Assembly (NCBI RefSeq): GCF_009792355.1
Contig: NZ_CP047045.1
Span: 2,816,501 to 2,880,500, forward strand
Length of the DNA stretch: 64,000 nt
Source of the DNA: Terricaulis silvestris
GTDB taxonomy: Bacteria > Pseudomonadota > Alphaproteobacteria > Caulobacterales > Aquidulcibacteraceae
Direction of reading: 5' to 3'
The first letter of the stretch is position 1. Each line of letters opens with the position of its first letter. Shown in pieces: positions 54,125 to 62,317 of this stretch. Under the pieces are notes generated by a model. The model saw only the letters and a program-made list of their open reading frames with translations. It did not search any database and had not been told where the DNA came from. The position numbers were made by a program, and so were the translations under genes.

Positions 54125-54329
54125 CTTGGGCTTTGCCTGACTAATCGGGCGCACCGCGTGGGAAGCGTTTGAGCGGCCTCGTGGTGTCCTGGCGTCCGGC
54201 TTCGTCAACGCCCCACCGGCGGCGCGCTATCGAGCCTGACGTGTACGGCGCCGGCGTCCTTCCGACCCTGAGGCCATTCCTCGACGCTTCCGCCATCTCA
54301 CCAGCCGTTGCCAAGAGCGTTTCGCATCG

Positions 54330-55565
54330 ATGACAAACTCCATCACTTTGCATTCGTCAGCCAGTTCGGCGGCGCGCTTAACGCCCGCTCTGGTGACGTT
54401 GCTTGCCTGCCTGGCTGCGCTTGGCGCTCTCTCCACCAATATCATCCTGCCCTCGTTTCCAACGATGGCCGCCGATCTTGGCGCGACCACGCGCGAGTTA
54501 GGCGTGACGGTGAGCGGCTTCTTGCTGGCTTTCGCGCTCGGTCAAATCGTGGTGGGTCCATTGTCGGATCGCTACGGACGCAAACCGTTCGTGCTAGGCG
54601 GGCTCGTGGTCTTCGTTGCTGGCAGCGTCGTGGCGGCCAGCGGTGACAGCCTCGGGCTCGTTGTCGCGGGGCGTGTCATACAGGCGCTCGGCGTTTGTGC
54701 GGCGTCAGTCCTGTCGCGCGCCATCGCGCGGGACTTGTTTGACGGCGCCGCACTGGGACGCGCGCTCGCGTTTACAATGGTCGCGATGGCGGCAGCGCCA
54801 GGCTTCTCCCCACTGCTCGGCGCGGCGATCGACTCAACGCTTGGCTGGCGCGCATCGTTTCTGTTTGTTGGCGCGCTTGGTTTTCTAGTCGCGCTGTTCT
54901 ATGGCGCCGCTCTGGGAGAGACCAATCCGCCCGCGCGCCGATCCTCAGCGCGCTTCGCCGATATCGTCGGCGCGTACGGGCAATTACTTGTCAACCCGAG
55001 CTTTATCCCGCCGGCGCTCAGCGTCAGCCTCATCGTGGGCGGATTGTACGCCTTTTTCGCTTCGGCCCCGGCAATCCTGATCGACGACATGCAGCTCGAC
55101 ACCATTGAGTTCGGCATGTTTTTCGCCGCGACCGTTTTGGTCGTGTTTGGCTCCGGCATGATCGCACCGAGACTCGCGAAGCGTTTCGGTCAAAAGCAAA
55201 TCGCTCTCGCGGGCGCGGTCATCGCGCTGGCGGGCGCCATAATCTTGCTTGCGTCCGGCCTGGCTGACTTCGGTCTCGCGGGATTCGCTGTCGCCATCAC
55301 CATCTTCCTGCTTGGCATGGGGATGGCGAACCCACTTGGCACGGCGATCACGCTTCACCCGTTCGGCCATCAAGCCGGGATCGCCTCGGCGCTGCTCGGT
55401 TTCCTGCAAATGGGATGCGCGGCCGTCGCGATAACGTCCGCAGCGCTGTTTGCGACAACGGCGGCAATTGCTCTGGCAATTGTGTTGCTTGTCTCGACCG
55501 GCATTGCCGTCGTGTTCTTCATGGCCGCGCCCAACGACCGACAAGAAGACCACCATGACGCTTAA
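54330..55565 (+). CDS. Bcr/CflA-type MFS drug exporter
   Basis: The 411-aa protein has 12 predicted membrane segments. The DHA1/Bcr marks are STNIILPSFPTMAADLG in the first helix pair and VGPLSDRYGRKPFVLGG in loop 2-3. The antiporter motif region RAIARDLFDGAALGRALAF is also present. It should export small drugs or metabolites in exchange for protons. It follows the hydrolase gene after a 205-bp gap and precedes a YciI gene by 36 bp, so the last two may be co-transcribed. Confidence 0.9.
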   Translation: MTNSITLHSSASSAARLTPALVTLLACLAALGALSTNIILPSFPTMAADLGATTRELGVTVSGFLLAFALGQIVVGPLSDRYGRKPFVLGGLVVFVAGSVVAASGDSLGLVVAGRVIQALGVCAASVLSRAIARDLFDGAALGRALAFTMVAMAAAPGFSPLLGAAIDSTLGWRASFLFVGALGFLVALFYGAALGETNPPARRSSARFADIVGAYGQLLVNPSFIPPALSVSLIVGGLYAFFASAPAILIDDMQLDTIEFGMFFAATVLVVFGSGMIAPRLAKRFGQKQIALAGAVIALAGAIILLASGLADFGLAGFAVAITIFLLGMGMANPLGTAITLHPFGHQAGIASALLGFLQMGCAAVAITSAALFATTAAIALAIVLLVSTGIAVVFFMAAPNDRQEDHHDA

Positions 55566-55601
55566 GTGTCGAAGCCCATCACTTATCGGAGGATACAGCC
55601 G

Positions 55602-55898
55602 ATGAAATGCTATCTGTGCAAGTACATCCCGCCGCGCGCGGACTTCCTCGCAACCATGACTGCGGAAGAACGCGACTGGATGAAGCAACATGGGGCCTTC
55701 TTGGATGAACTCCTCGAACAGGGATTGATCGTCGCGCATGGGCCCGTGGCCGATCCAAATGGCGGCTACGGCGTGTCGCTGTATCGGATCGCAGATGATC
55801 AGAATATCGAGGCGATAACCTCCAACGATCCCATCGTTAGAAATGGCGCCGGCCACTACGAGCACCATCCAATGCCTCATTTGAGGACGCGCGACTAA
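55602..55898 (+). CDS. YciI-like protein
   Basis: The 98-aa protein has the YCII dimeric alpha-beta barrel: EERDWMKQHGAFLDELLEQGLIVAHGPV, with the family histidine, and then GGYGVSLYRIADD and ITSNDPIV. YciI proteins resemble muconolactone isomerase, but their role is unclear. ATG 55602 is preceded by GGAGG with a 9-base spacer; the longer frame to 55566 is rejected. Confidence 0.88.
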   Translation: MKCYLCKYIPPRADFLATMTAEERDWMKQHGAFLDELLEQGLIVAHGPVADPNGGYGVSLYRIADDQNIEAITSNDPIVRNGAGHYEHHPMPHLRTRD

Positions 55899-56026
55899 CA
55901 CACTTGCCTGTTGCCAAACTCATCCAAGAACAGAAAGTGGAGCAACGCGACGACCCATTCCGACGTTAGTGCGCCTTCCATGCCGAGCGGGTGGTCGACC
56001 CAATGGACGCGCCGGCACGCTCTTTT

Positions 56027-56211
56027 CACCGCGCCGCGTTCTCCACGATTTCCTTGTCGACGCCTGCGCTGGCGCAGGACTGAGGGCTGGCTCCGCGCCC
56101 AATCGCTTCGGTGACGTTGGGGGTCGTAAGCTTGCCTATCGGTCCGTGGGCGAGGGCAAACCTACCGTGCTCGCGCATCGCTTTCGCGGTGGGTGCCATT
56201 CTCAAGCGTGA
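56027..56211 (+). pseudogene. Fragment of a secreted alpha/beta hydrolase gene
   Basis: In one frame the sequence reads SLSTPALAQD then stops, like the end of a Sec signal peptide. In another frame, starting about 56116, it reads VGGRKLAYRSVGEGKPTVLA followed by HRFRGG and a stop at 56209-56211. The second stretch looks like the N-terminal strand pair of an alpha/beta hydrolase (the usual text is ...AYRSVGEGxPIVLxHRFRG). The rest of the enzyme is missing. I infer a frameshifted, truncated gene. The rest of the 480-bp gap between the YciI gene and the TetR gene shows no intact frame. Confidence 0.45.
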
Positions 56212-56296
56212 GGCCCCGCCGGCTTACCTGAATGAGGCGCTTGGAGCCTTTGCCCGTGCGCTCCGAGGCCGAGCGTTGATGCCGCCCCGACCGCAG

Positions 56297-56330
56297 GCGC
56301 TCTCGCGAGACGCGCGTCTTGCGAGAGCGC
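56297..56330. repeat. 34-bp near-perfect palindrome
   Basis: GCGCTCTCGC (56297-56306) and GCGAGAGCGC (56321-56330) are exact inverted copies, and the core AGACGCGCGTCT is itself a palindrome. No T-run follows on either strand, so it is not a standard terminator. It lies 50 bp before the TetR start at 56381. Confidence 0.7.
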
Positions 56331-56380
56331 GTGAGGCGCCGCATACTGGCTTCGTCCTTTGAACGGATTGCGAGTTCGCG

Positions 56381-57034
56381 TTGAAAGTCTCAGGCGCCAA
56401 GCGCAAGGCCCTTCCACAAGACCTGCCGGCGCGAACCAAGCGCGACGAACAGCGCGACGCCACGCGTCAAGCGCTGAAGGCGGCGGCGCGTAAACTGTTC
56501 CTCAACGGCGAGTATTTCACGACCAACGTGCAGTCGATCGCCGTCGAAGCCGGCGTGACACGGGCCACCTATTATCTCCACTTCCCCACGAAGCAGGCGA
56601 TCCTGTGGGAGCTGCTTCGTGAGGAGATCCAACGCCAGCGGGGGATGTATCTGCGTCTCGCCGCGCTCTCTGAACCGTCGATTGCTGACGTGCGCGACTG
56701 GCTTTCGCATTTCGCCCGGGCGACGCAGCGCAGCCGCCGCATGATCAGCTTTTCGCAGATGGCTGTCGGCCTGCATCCCGAGCTGATAAACGTCTTCTCC
56801 GAGGCGCGCGACGAACTCCTCGATATTCTGAGCAACGCGTATCCGACGCTGCGGCGTTCCGAGACGCGTGGCGCACGCGTGAACCCAAAGCGCATCGAAG
56901 GTCACCTCCTCATCATGCAGATCGACGAGGTTTGCCTCAATCTCGCGCTCGGCGTTTGGCCGCTCGACCGCCAAGCAAGCATCGATTTCCTCGCTGCGCG
57001 CGTGGCGGCGTTTCTGGCGAGCCTCGATCAGTAG
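56381..57034 (+). CDS. TetR/AcrR-family regulator of the catabolic cluster
   Basis: The 217-aa protein has the HTH in KAAARKLFLNGEYFTTNVQS and AVEAGVTRATYYLHFPTKQAIL. The ligand domain follows, including RRMISFSQMAVGLHPEL. The start is TTG at 56381; there is no in-frame ATG close by and no clear ribosome site, so the start is uncertain. It sits 113 bp before the TonB receptor gene and probably binds the palindrome in that gap, making it a local repressor of uptake and ligase genes. Confidence 0.85.
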   Translation: MKVSGAKRKALPQDLPARTKRDEQRDATRQALKAAARKLFLNGEYFTTNVQSIAVEAGVTRATYYLHFPTKQAILWELLREEIQRQRGMYLRLAALSEPSIADVRDWLSHFARATQRSRRMISFSQMAVGLHPELINVFSEARDELLDILSNAYPTLRRSETRGARVNPKRIEGHLLIMQIDEVCLNLALGVWPLDRQASIDFLAARVAAFLASLDQ

Positions 57035-57069
57035 GCCGCGTCCATCGCATTCGCGATAACGACTTTTCG

Positions 57070-57085
57070 CAAGACAGCTGTCTTG
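57070..57085. promoter_or_regulatory. 16-bp perfect palindrome upstream of the TonB receptor gene
   Basis: CAAGACAGCTGTCTTG is a perfect inverted repeat in the 113-bp gap between the TetR gene and the receptor gene. The size and place suit a TetR dimer operator. A TTGTCA at 57083-57088 overlaps its right edge and could be a -35 box, but no clear -10 follows. Confidence 0.6.
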
Positions 57086-57147
57086 TCAATGCGTCTCGCA
57101 ATGCTACCGTCTGAGATAACGAGAAAACGACATGGGAGGATTATGAA

Positions 57148-59355
57148 ATGGCTGGCGAAGCCTGGCGCATCATGTTGTGCGCGACGACACTCTTTGCGGG
57201 ATTGGACACCGTCGCCCTCGCCCAATCGGCGGCTGAGGAGGAAGACATCGTCGTCACCGCGCGCCGGCGCGAAGAGGCGCTGCAATCCGTCCCGATCACG
57301 GTAACCGCCTTCACCGGCGAACAACTGCGCGAGCAAAGCATCTCGACAACGGAAGAGCTCCAATTCCATACGCCAGCCTTGCAGGTCGTCGGCACGACGT
57401 ACGGACCGTCCGTGCCGAGCTTCACCATTCGCTCGCAACGCCAGCTCGAGCCGATCATTACGCAGGATCCCTCCGTCAGCATCTATTTCGCGGACGTGGC
57501 GCAAGCTCGCCCACACGGCGTCAACGCGTCCTTGTGGGATCTCGATTCAGTGCAGGTGCTGAAAGGCCCGCAAGGCACTCTGTTTGGCCGCAACACGACC
57601 GGCGGCGCCATTCTGATTACTCCGGCGCGGCCCGATCTTGAGGCCTTCGGCGGTTACTCGGCGCTGCGGGTCGGCGACTACGACATGCTGGGCGGCACGT
57701 TCGTCTTCAACGTGCCCTTGAGCGACGAATTCGCCGTCCGAGTCGGCGCCAACGCCGACACGCACGAGGGCTACAGCACCAACGTTCTCACCGGCGAGAA
57801 GCTCGACAACCAGAACGCCTACTCTTGGCGCCTCTCCGCGCTGTGGCGCCCCACGACGACGTTCGAGACGCTGTTCATCTATTCCGCTTTCGAAGACATA
57901 AATAATGGCGTCGCGCAAAGATTGACGGCCACCCGCCTCGCGTCGCAGGCGGACGACCTCGCCCGCGCGCAGGCGTTGGATTTCCACGAGTTCGAAAGCA
58001 ATCTCGATCCGCGCTTCGCCAAGGCGCAATCCTCGAACCTGGGCAACATCACGACGATTGACCTCTCCTCCACGCTCACGTTCAAGAACATCGTCGGGTA
58101 TCGCAGCGTCAGCGCTCATACGTCGGAAGACACGGACGGCTCGAGCGAGGCGATTTTTGAATCCTTCTACGAACTCGACGCCGATCAATTCAGCGAGGAG
58201 GCGCAACTTCTGGGGCGTGCGCTGGACAACAGGCTCGATTGGATCGTGGGCGCCTATTACTTCCAGGAAGACGGCAACGATATGCAGGATTCGCTGCTGT
58301 TCGGCCTCCGGCACAGCGAAGCGAGCGCCACCAACACGTCTTACTCGGTCTATGCGCAGGGTACTTACGACACGCCTTGGCTCGAAGGCCTCTCCTTAAC
58401 GGCCGGCCTGCGGCAAACCTGGGACGAGCGCGAGATCACGGCGCGGAACCGAACCAATGGCGTCTGCCGCATCCTCACGGCCAATATCGGCGGCGTACCG
58501 ATATCGCCATGCGAGAAAACCGTGTCGACGGAGTTCGACCAACTGACCTGGACGCTGACGGCGGACTACCAGGTCAATGAGGACACGCTCCTCTACGGTA
58601 CGGTGCGCACTGGTTATCGCTCCGGCGGGTTCAACCTCCGCGCCGGCATCCCGCGCGAATTCGAGCCGTTCAGGCCGGAAACCGTGACGGACTACGAAAT
58701 CGGGCTTAAAGCGGATTGGTCACTCGCCGGCGCCCCGGTGCGGACCAATCTCTCCATCTACTACGATCAGTACGAGGACGTGCAGCGCACCAATTCCTTC
58801 ATCGACCCCGACATTGGCGCCTTCACCACCATCGTCTTCAACGCGCAGCAGGCCACGATCCAAGGCTTCGAAGCCGACGCAACCATCGAGCCGATCGAAG
58901 GGCTAGAGCTGCGCGCCTATTATTCTTACTCGGACGCCTCCTATGACGAATGGCGCCTGCCCAACGGCGTCGATCTCTCGGCCAACCAATTCTCGTTTGC
59001 GCCCGAGCATTCCGGCGGCGGCTCGATCCGCTATGAATGGCCGCTCGGCGGCGACATGGGGCAGATAGCGGCGCAGATCGACTATTTCACACAAAGCGAA
59101 ATCCAGTTTACCGACGTCAATGAACCGACAGGCGTCGGCGCGGCTTACGAACTCTGGAACCTGCGCGCCGATTGGAACGATCTTGGCGGCCAGCCCGTCG
59201 ATCTCTCTCTCTTCGTCAAAAACGCGCTTGACGAGGAATACCATCCGGCCGGCAATACCACCTATGTCTCCGTCGGCTTCAGCAGCGGGTTCCTCGGCGC
59301 GCCGCGCACGATTGGCGCGGAATTGCGCTACCGCTTCGGCGCGGAGGCCGACTGA
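57148..59355 (+). CDS. TonB-dependent outer membrane receptor
   Basis: The 735-aa protein has a signal peptide ending near AGLDTVALAQ. A TonB-box-like DIVVTARRREE follows, then a plug domain with VQVLKGPQGTLFGRNTTGGAI and a 22-strand barrel. The last strand is FLGAPRTIGAELRYRF, with four extra residues (GAEAD includes them) after the usual terminal aromatic. It imports a scarce ligand across the outer membrane using the proton motive force via TonB. The next gene is an acyl-CoA ligase, so the ligand is more likely an organic acid than iron. GGGAGG precedes the ATG. Confidence 0.93.
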   Translation: MAGEAWRIMLCATTLFAGLDTVALAQSAAEEEDIVVTARRREEALQSVPITVTAFTGEQLREQSISTTEELQFHTPALQVVGTTYGPSVPSFTIRSQRQLEPIITQDPSVSIYFADVAQARPHGVNASLWDLDSVQVLKGPQGTLFGRNTTGGAILITPARPDLEAFGGYSALRVGDYDMLGGTFVFNVPLSDEFAVRVGANADTHEGYSTNVLTGEKLDNQNAYSWRLSALWRPTTTFETLFIYSAFEDINNGVAQRLTATRLASQADDLARAQALDFHEFESNLDPRFAKAQSSNLGNITTIDLSSTLTFKNIVGYRSVSAHTSEDTDGSSEAIFESFYELDADQFSEEAQLLGRALDNRLDWIVGAYYFQEDGNDMQDSLLFGLRHSEASATNTSYSVYAQGTYDTPWLEGLSLTAGLRQTWDEREITARNRTNGVCRILTANIGGVPISPCEKTVSTEFDQLTWTLTADYQVNEDTLLYGTVRTGYRSGGFNLRAGIPREFEPFRPETVTDYEIGLKADWSLAGAPVRTNLSIYYDQYEDVQRTNSFIDPDIGAFTTIVFNAQQATIQGFEADATIEPIEGLELRAYYSYSDASYDEWRLPNGVDLSANQFSFAPEHSGGGSIRYEWPLGGDMGQIAAQIDYFTQSEIQFTDVNEPTGVGAAYELWNLRADWNDLGGQPVDLSLFVKNALDEEYHPAGNTTYVSVGFSSGFLGAPRTIGAELRYRFGAEAD

Positions 59356-59372
59356 CGGGTTGAGCTAGCATC

Positions 59373-60851
59373 ATGAAGCGTCGCGAGATCACGCTGCCGC
59401 CGCAGGACGCCGTGAAGCTGCCCATGGGCGTGCTGCCGGCTTATCATGCGGCGCGCACGCCCAAGGCCCCCGCGATCACGGTGGATCACCACACCGTCAC
59501 GTTCGGGGAGCTTGAAGCAAGCGCCAATCGACGCGCCCGCATGATGGCGGCGCGAGGCGTTGGTCAAGACGATCTGGTGATGTTGTCGGCGCCGAATGGG
59601 CTTGCGTTCTACGAAACGGCATTCGCCGCTTGGAAGCTCGGCGCGTCGGTATGCCATGTGAACGCGCGGCTTCCCGATCCCGAATTATCGGCGATCGTGG
59701 ACCTCGCGCGCCCGAAACTGATCGTCGGCGCCGCGCCGGCGGGCTGGTCGACGGAAACGCATCTCCTCCCCGATGCGCCCGTCGACCAGAGCCTGTCTCC
59801 AGAGGCGCTCGAGCCGAGCGTCGCACGGCACTGGAAGGTGTCCACCAGCGGCGGATCGACGGGGCGGCCGAAGCTCATCGTCGATCGCATGCCGAGCCTG
59901 TGGAGTCCGGAGTTCGGATCACTTGGCCAAAGACCGGGCGACGTCACCGTCAATCCGGCGCCGCTTTATCACAATGCGCCCTTTGGGCTCATGCACGTCA
60001 TGCTCTTCATCGGCGGCCACGTCGTCGAGATGAAGCGCTTCGAGCCGTGCCGCATGCTGGAGCTTGTCGCGCGCTGGCGCGCCACCTGGCTCTATCTCGT
60101 GCCCACGATGATGCACCGCATCTGGCGGATTGCGCCTGAAAAGCGCGAGCGCCACGACCTCTCCTCGCTCGAACTTATCATTCACATGGCGGCGGCGTGC
60201 CCCGTCTGGCTGAAGGAGAATTGGATCGATTGGCTGGGGCCGGATGTGCTCTGGGAATTGTACGGCGGCACCGAAGTGCTCGGCGCCACGATCATCAACG
60301 GCCGCGAGTGGCTCGAACACAAAGGCTCCGTCGGCCGGTTGTGGATGGGCAAGGGCATGAAGGTGCTCGATGAGCGCGGTGACGAATGCGCGCCCGGTCA
60401 GATCGGCGAAATCTATTTCGACGTGAGCGGAGGCCAGCCCTATGAGTATGTCGGCGCCGAAGCCCGCCGGCGTGGCGATTGGCAATCATTCGGCGACATG
60501 GGTTATCTCGACGCGGACGGCTACCTCTACATCGCCGACCGCCGCACTGACATGATCATCTCCGGCGGCGCCAACGTCTATCCGGCGGAAGTGGAGGCCG
60601 CGCTCGAAGAGCATCCGAACGTCGGGTCCAGCGTCGTCATTGGCTTGCCTGACGACGATCTTGGCCATCGCGTGCATGCGCTCGTCGAGCTTGCGCCGAA
60701 CGCCAAGGCGGATGCGCACGGGCTCAAAGTGTTCCTTGCGACGCGCATCTCTGGCCACAAGATCCCGAAGACGTTCGAGTTCACTAGCGAACCGTTGCGT
60801 GATGAGGCTGGCAAAGTGCGCCGTTCGGCGCTCCGCGACGAGCGGCTCTAG
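59373..60851 (+). CDS. Acyl-CoA ligase, AMP-binding family (I)
   Basis: The 492-aa enzyme is an ANL-superfamily ligase that activates a carboxylic acid as AMP ester and then CoA thioester. The phosphate loop is STSGGSTGRPKLI, and the A5 region LYGGTEVLGATIING replaces the common YGxTE. DMGYLDADGYLYIADRRTDMI and ANVYPAEVEAAL follow, and the C-terminal catalytic lysine is in GKVRRSAL. It resembles bile-acid- and aryl-CoA ligases in general layout. It lies 17 bp after the receptor gene and is probably co-transcribed. Substrate unknown. Confidence 0.92.
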   Translation: MKRREITLPPQDAVKLPMGVLPAYHAARTPKAPAITVDHHTVTFGELEASANRRARMMAARGVGQDDLVMLSAPNGLAFYETAFAAWKLGASVCHVNARLPDPELSAIVDLARPKLIVGAAPAGWSTETHLLPDAPVDQSLSPEALEPSVARHWKVSTSGGSTGRPKLIVDRMPSLWSPEFGSLGQRPGDVTVNPAPLYHNAPFGLMHVMLFIGGHVVEMKRFEPCRMLELVARWRATWLYLVPTMMHRIWRIAPEKRERHDLSSLELIIHMAAACPVWLKENWIDWLGPDVLWELYGGTEVLGATIINGREWLEHKGSVGRLWMGKGMKVLDERGDECAPGQIGEIYFDVSGGQPYEYVGAEARRRGDWQSFGDMGYLDADGYLYIADRRTDMIISGGANVYPAEVEAALEEHPNVGSSVVIGLPDDDLGHRVHALVELAPNAKADAHGLKVFLATRISGHKIPKTFEFTSEPLRDEAGKVRRSALRDERL

Positions 60852-62182
60852 CTCCAGGCCTTCGCCGCATCGACGGCTTCGCGCAATGGCTTCATGCCAA
60901 GCGCCAGCAGCAGCGCGGCTATAGGCGCGAGCAGAGCGACGCTTGCCGCGATGGCGTAGCCTACGGCAGCGGCATCTTTGAACACGAAGTCGGTGAACAT
61001 GGCCACGACCAGAGGGCCGAGCCCCAATCCCATCATGTTGAACACGAAGAGATAGAGCGCAGACACCTGGCCGCGCATATGGCTCGGCGTCACGATCTGC
61101 AGCGCCGCGGACGCGACTCCGGAAAACGGCAGCACGAACTGCAGCAGCGCCATGAGCACGAGGAAGATAATTGCATCATCGACGAAGAATGCACCGACGC
61201 CGATCGTGAGCGGCACGACCATGGCGAACGCAAAATAGCGCAAGTGCGCATCCTTACGCCCGGCCGCGAACATGCGATCGACCATGAAGCCGCTGAACAG
61301 GCCGCCTGGGATCGCGCCTAAGAGCAATACGAGCGCCAGTGCGCCACCAACATTACCAGGAATCCAGCCGAAATGACGTATGAGGTAGCTCGGCGTCCAG
61401 GCGCCGACACCGTAGCCGATCATGGAAAGGCAGCCGAAACCGACGAAATGGCAAGCAAACAAACGCCAGTGCGATCTCAGAAACGCGACGAGCTCCGCGA
61501 ATGAGCGCTTGCCGCCACCAGCGGGAAGGTCGCGTCGCCGCGGCTCGTGCATCGCGAACGCAGCAAACGCCAGGACCAATCCGGGTAAGCCCGTTACGAT
61601 GAACACAGCTTGCCAGGGTCTCACATCGCCGATGAGCGGCAGCCGTACGAACGCGGCGTCACCGATTGCGGTGATGATCCAACCGCCGACGGCGACAGCG
61701 ACCGCCGTGCCGATCGTGGCGCCAAGGGCAAACACGGCGATGGCCAACGCCAAGCGTCGCGGTGGAAACATGTCCGCGATCAGCGAATACGCGGCCGGCG
61801 AAAGCGCGGCCTCGCCCGCGCCCACCCCGAGGCGTCCGACGAAGAGCTGCAGCCAGTTCTGCGCGAAACCACAGGCGCTCGCGGCCAGCGACCAGATCGT
61901 CACGCCACCAAAAATCACCCACCGCCGCGACACGCGATCAACCAGCCAGCCAATCGGAAACCCGAAAATCGCATAGAACGCGCCGAACGCCAGACCATGC
62001 AACAAACTGATCTGGAAGTCGGTGATGCCGAGATCGCTGCGAATCGGGTCGACCATCAAAGAGATGACCTGCCGATCTAGGAACGAGACAGTGCATAACA
62101 CGAGCAGGATCGCGACGGCCGGCCATCCGGTAAGACCGGCCACGCGCGCCCGGCCATCGCTAACTGTGCTGTCCTGCGCCAT
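60848..62182 (-). CDS. MFS transporter (spinster/anion:cation symporter-like)
   Basis: The 444-aa protein has 12 predicted membrane segments, starting VAILLVLCTVSFLDRQVISL, where the SFLDR text marks the spinster-like MFS branch. WLVDRVSRRWVIFGG is the loop 2-3 motif, and FVGRLGVGAGEAALSPAAYSL the fourth/fifth helix. In alphaproteobacteria such carriers often sit beside TonB receptors and take up organic acids across the inner membrane. ATG 62182 is chosen; the frame upstream to 62389 runs through the divergent promoter. It shares four stop bases with ligase I. Confidence 0.9.
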   Translation of the reverse strand: MAQDSTVSDGRARVAGLTGWPAVAILLVLCTVSFLDRQVISLMVDPIRSDLGITDFQISLLHGLAFGAFYAIFGFPIGWLVDRVSRRWVIFGGVTIWSLAASACGFAQNWLQLFVGRLGVGAGEAALSPAAYSLIADMFPPRRLALAIAVFALGATIGTAVAVAVGGWIITAIGDAAFVRLPLIGDVRPWQAVFIVTGLPGLVLAFAAFAMHEPRRRDLPAGGGKRSFAELVAFLRSHWRLFACHFVGFGCLSMIGYGVGAWTPSYLIRHFGWIPGNVGGALALVLLLGAIPGGLFSGFMVDRMFAAGRKDAHLRYFAFAMVVPLTIGVGAFFVDDAIIFLVLMALLQFVLPFSGVASAALQIVTPSHMRGQVSALYLFVFNMMGLGLGPLVVAMFTDFVFKDAAAVGYAIAASVALLAPIAALLLALGMKPLREAVDAAKAWS

Positions 62183-62317
62183 AGATCGCCGCCTTCGCTT
62201 GAGAGCGACGCAAATGCTAGTGCAATCGCGTGTCATACGGGCGCCGACGCTCTTGTCATCGAATAGGCGATTGCCGCGTACGGCCACCACGCGACACTTG
62301 ATTTTCGCCCTGGCGGC

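Noticed and set aside
54125-54329. Possible gene remnant between the hydrolase and MFS genes
   Set aside because: No frame in the 205 bp resembles a known protein, and no repeat or hairpin stands out.
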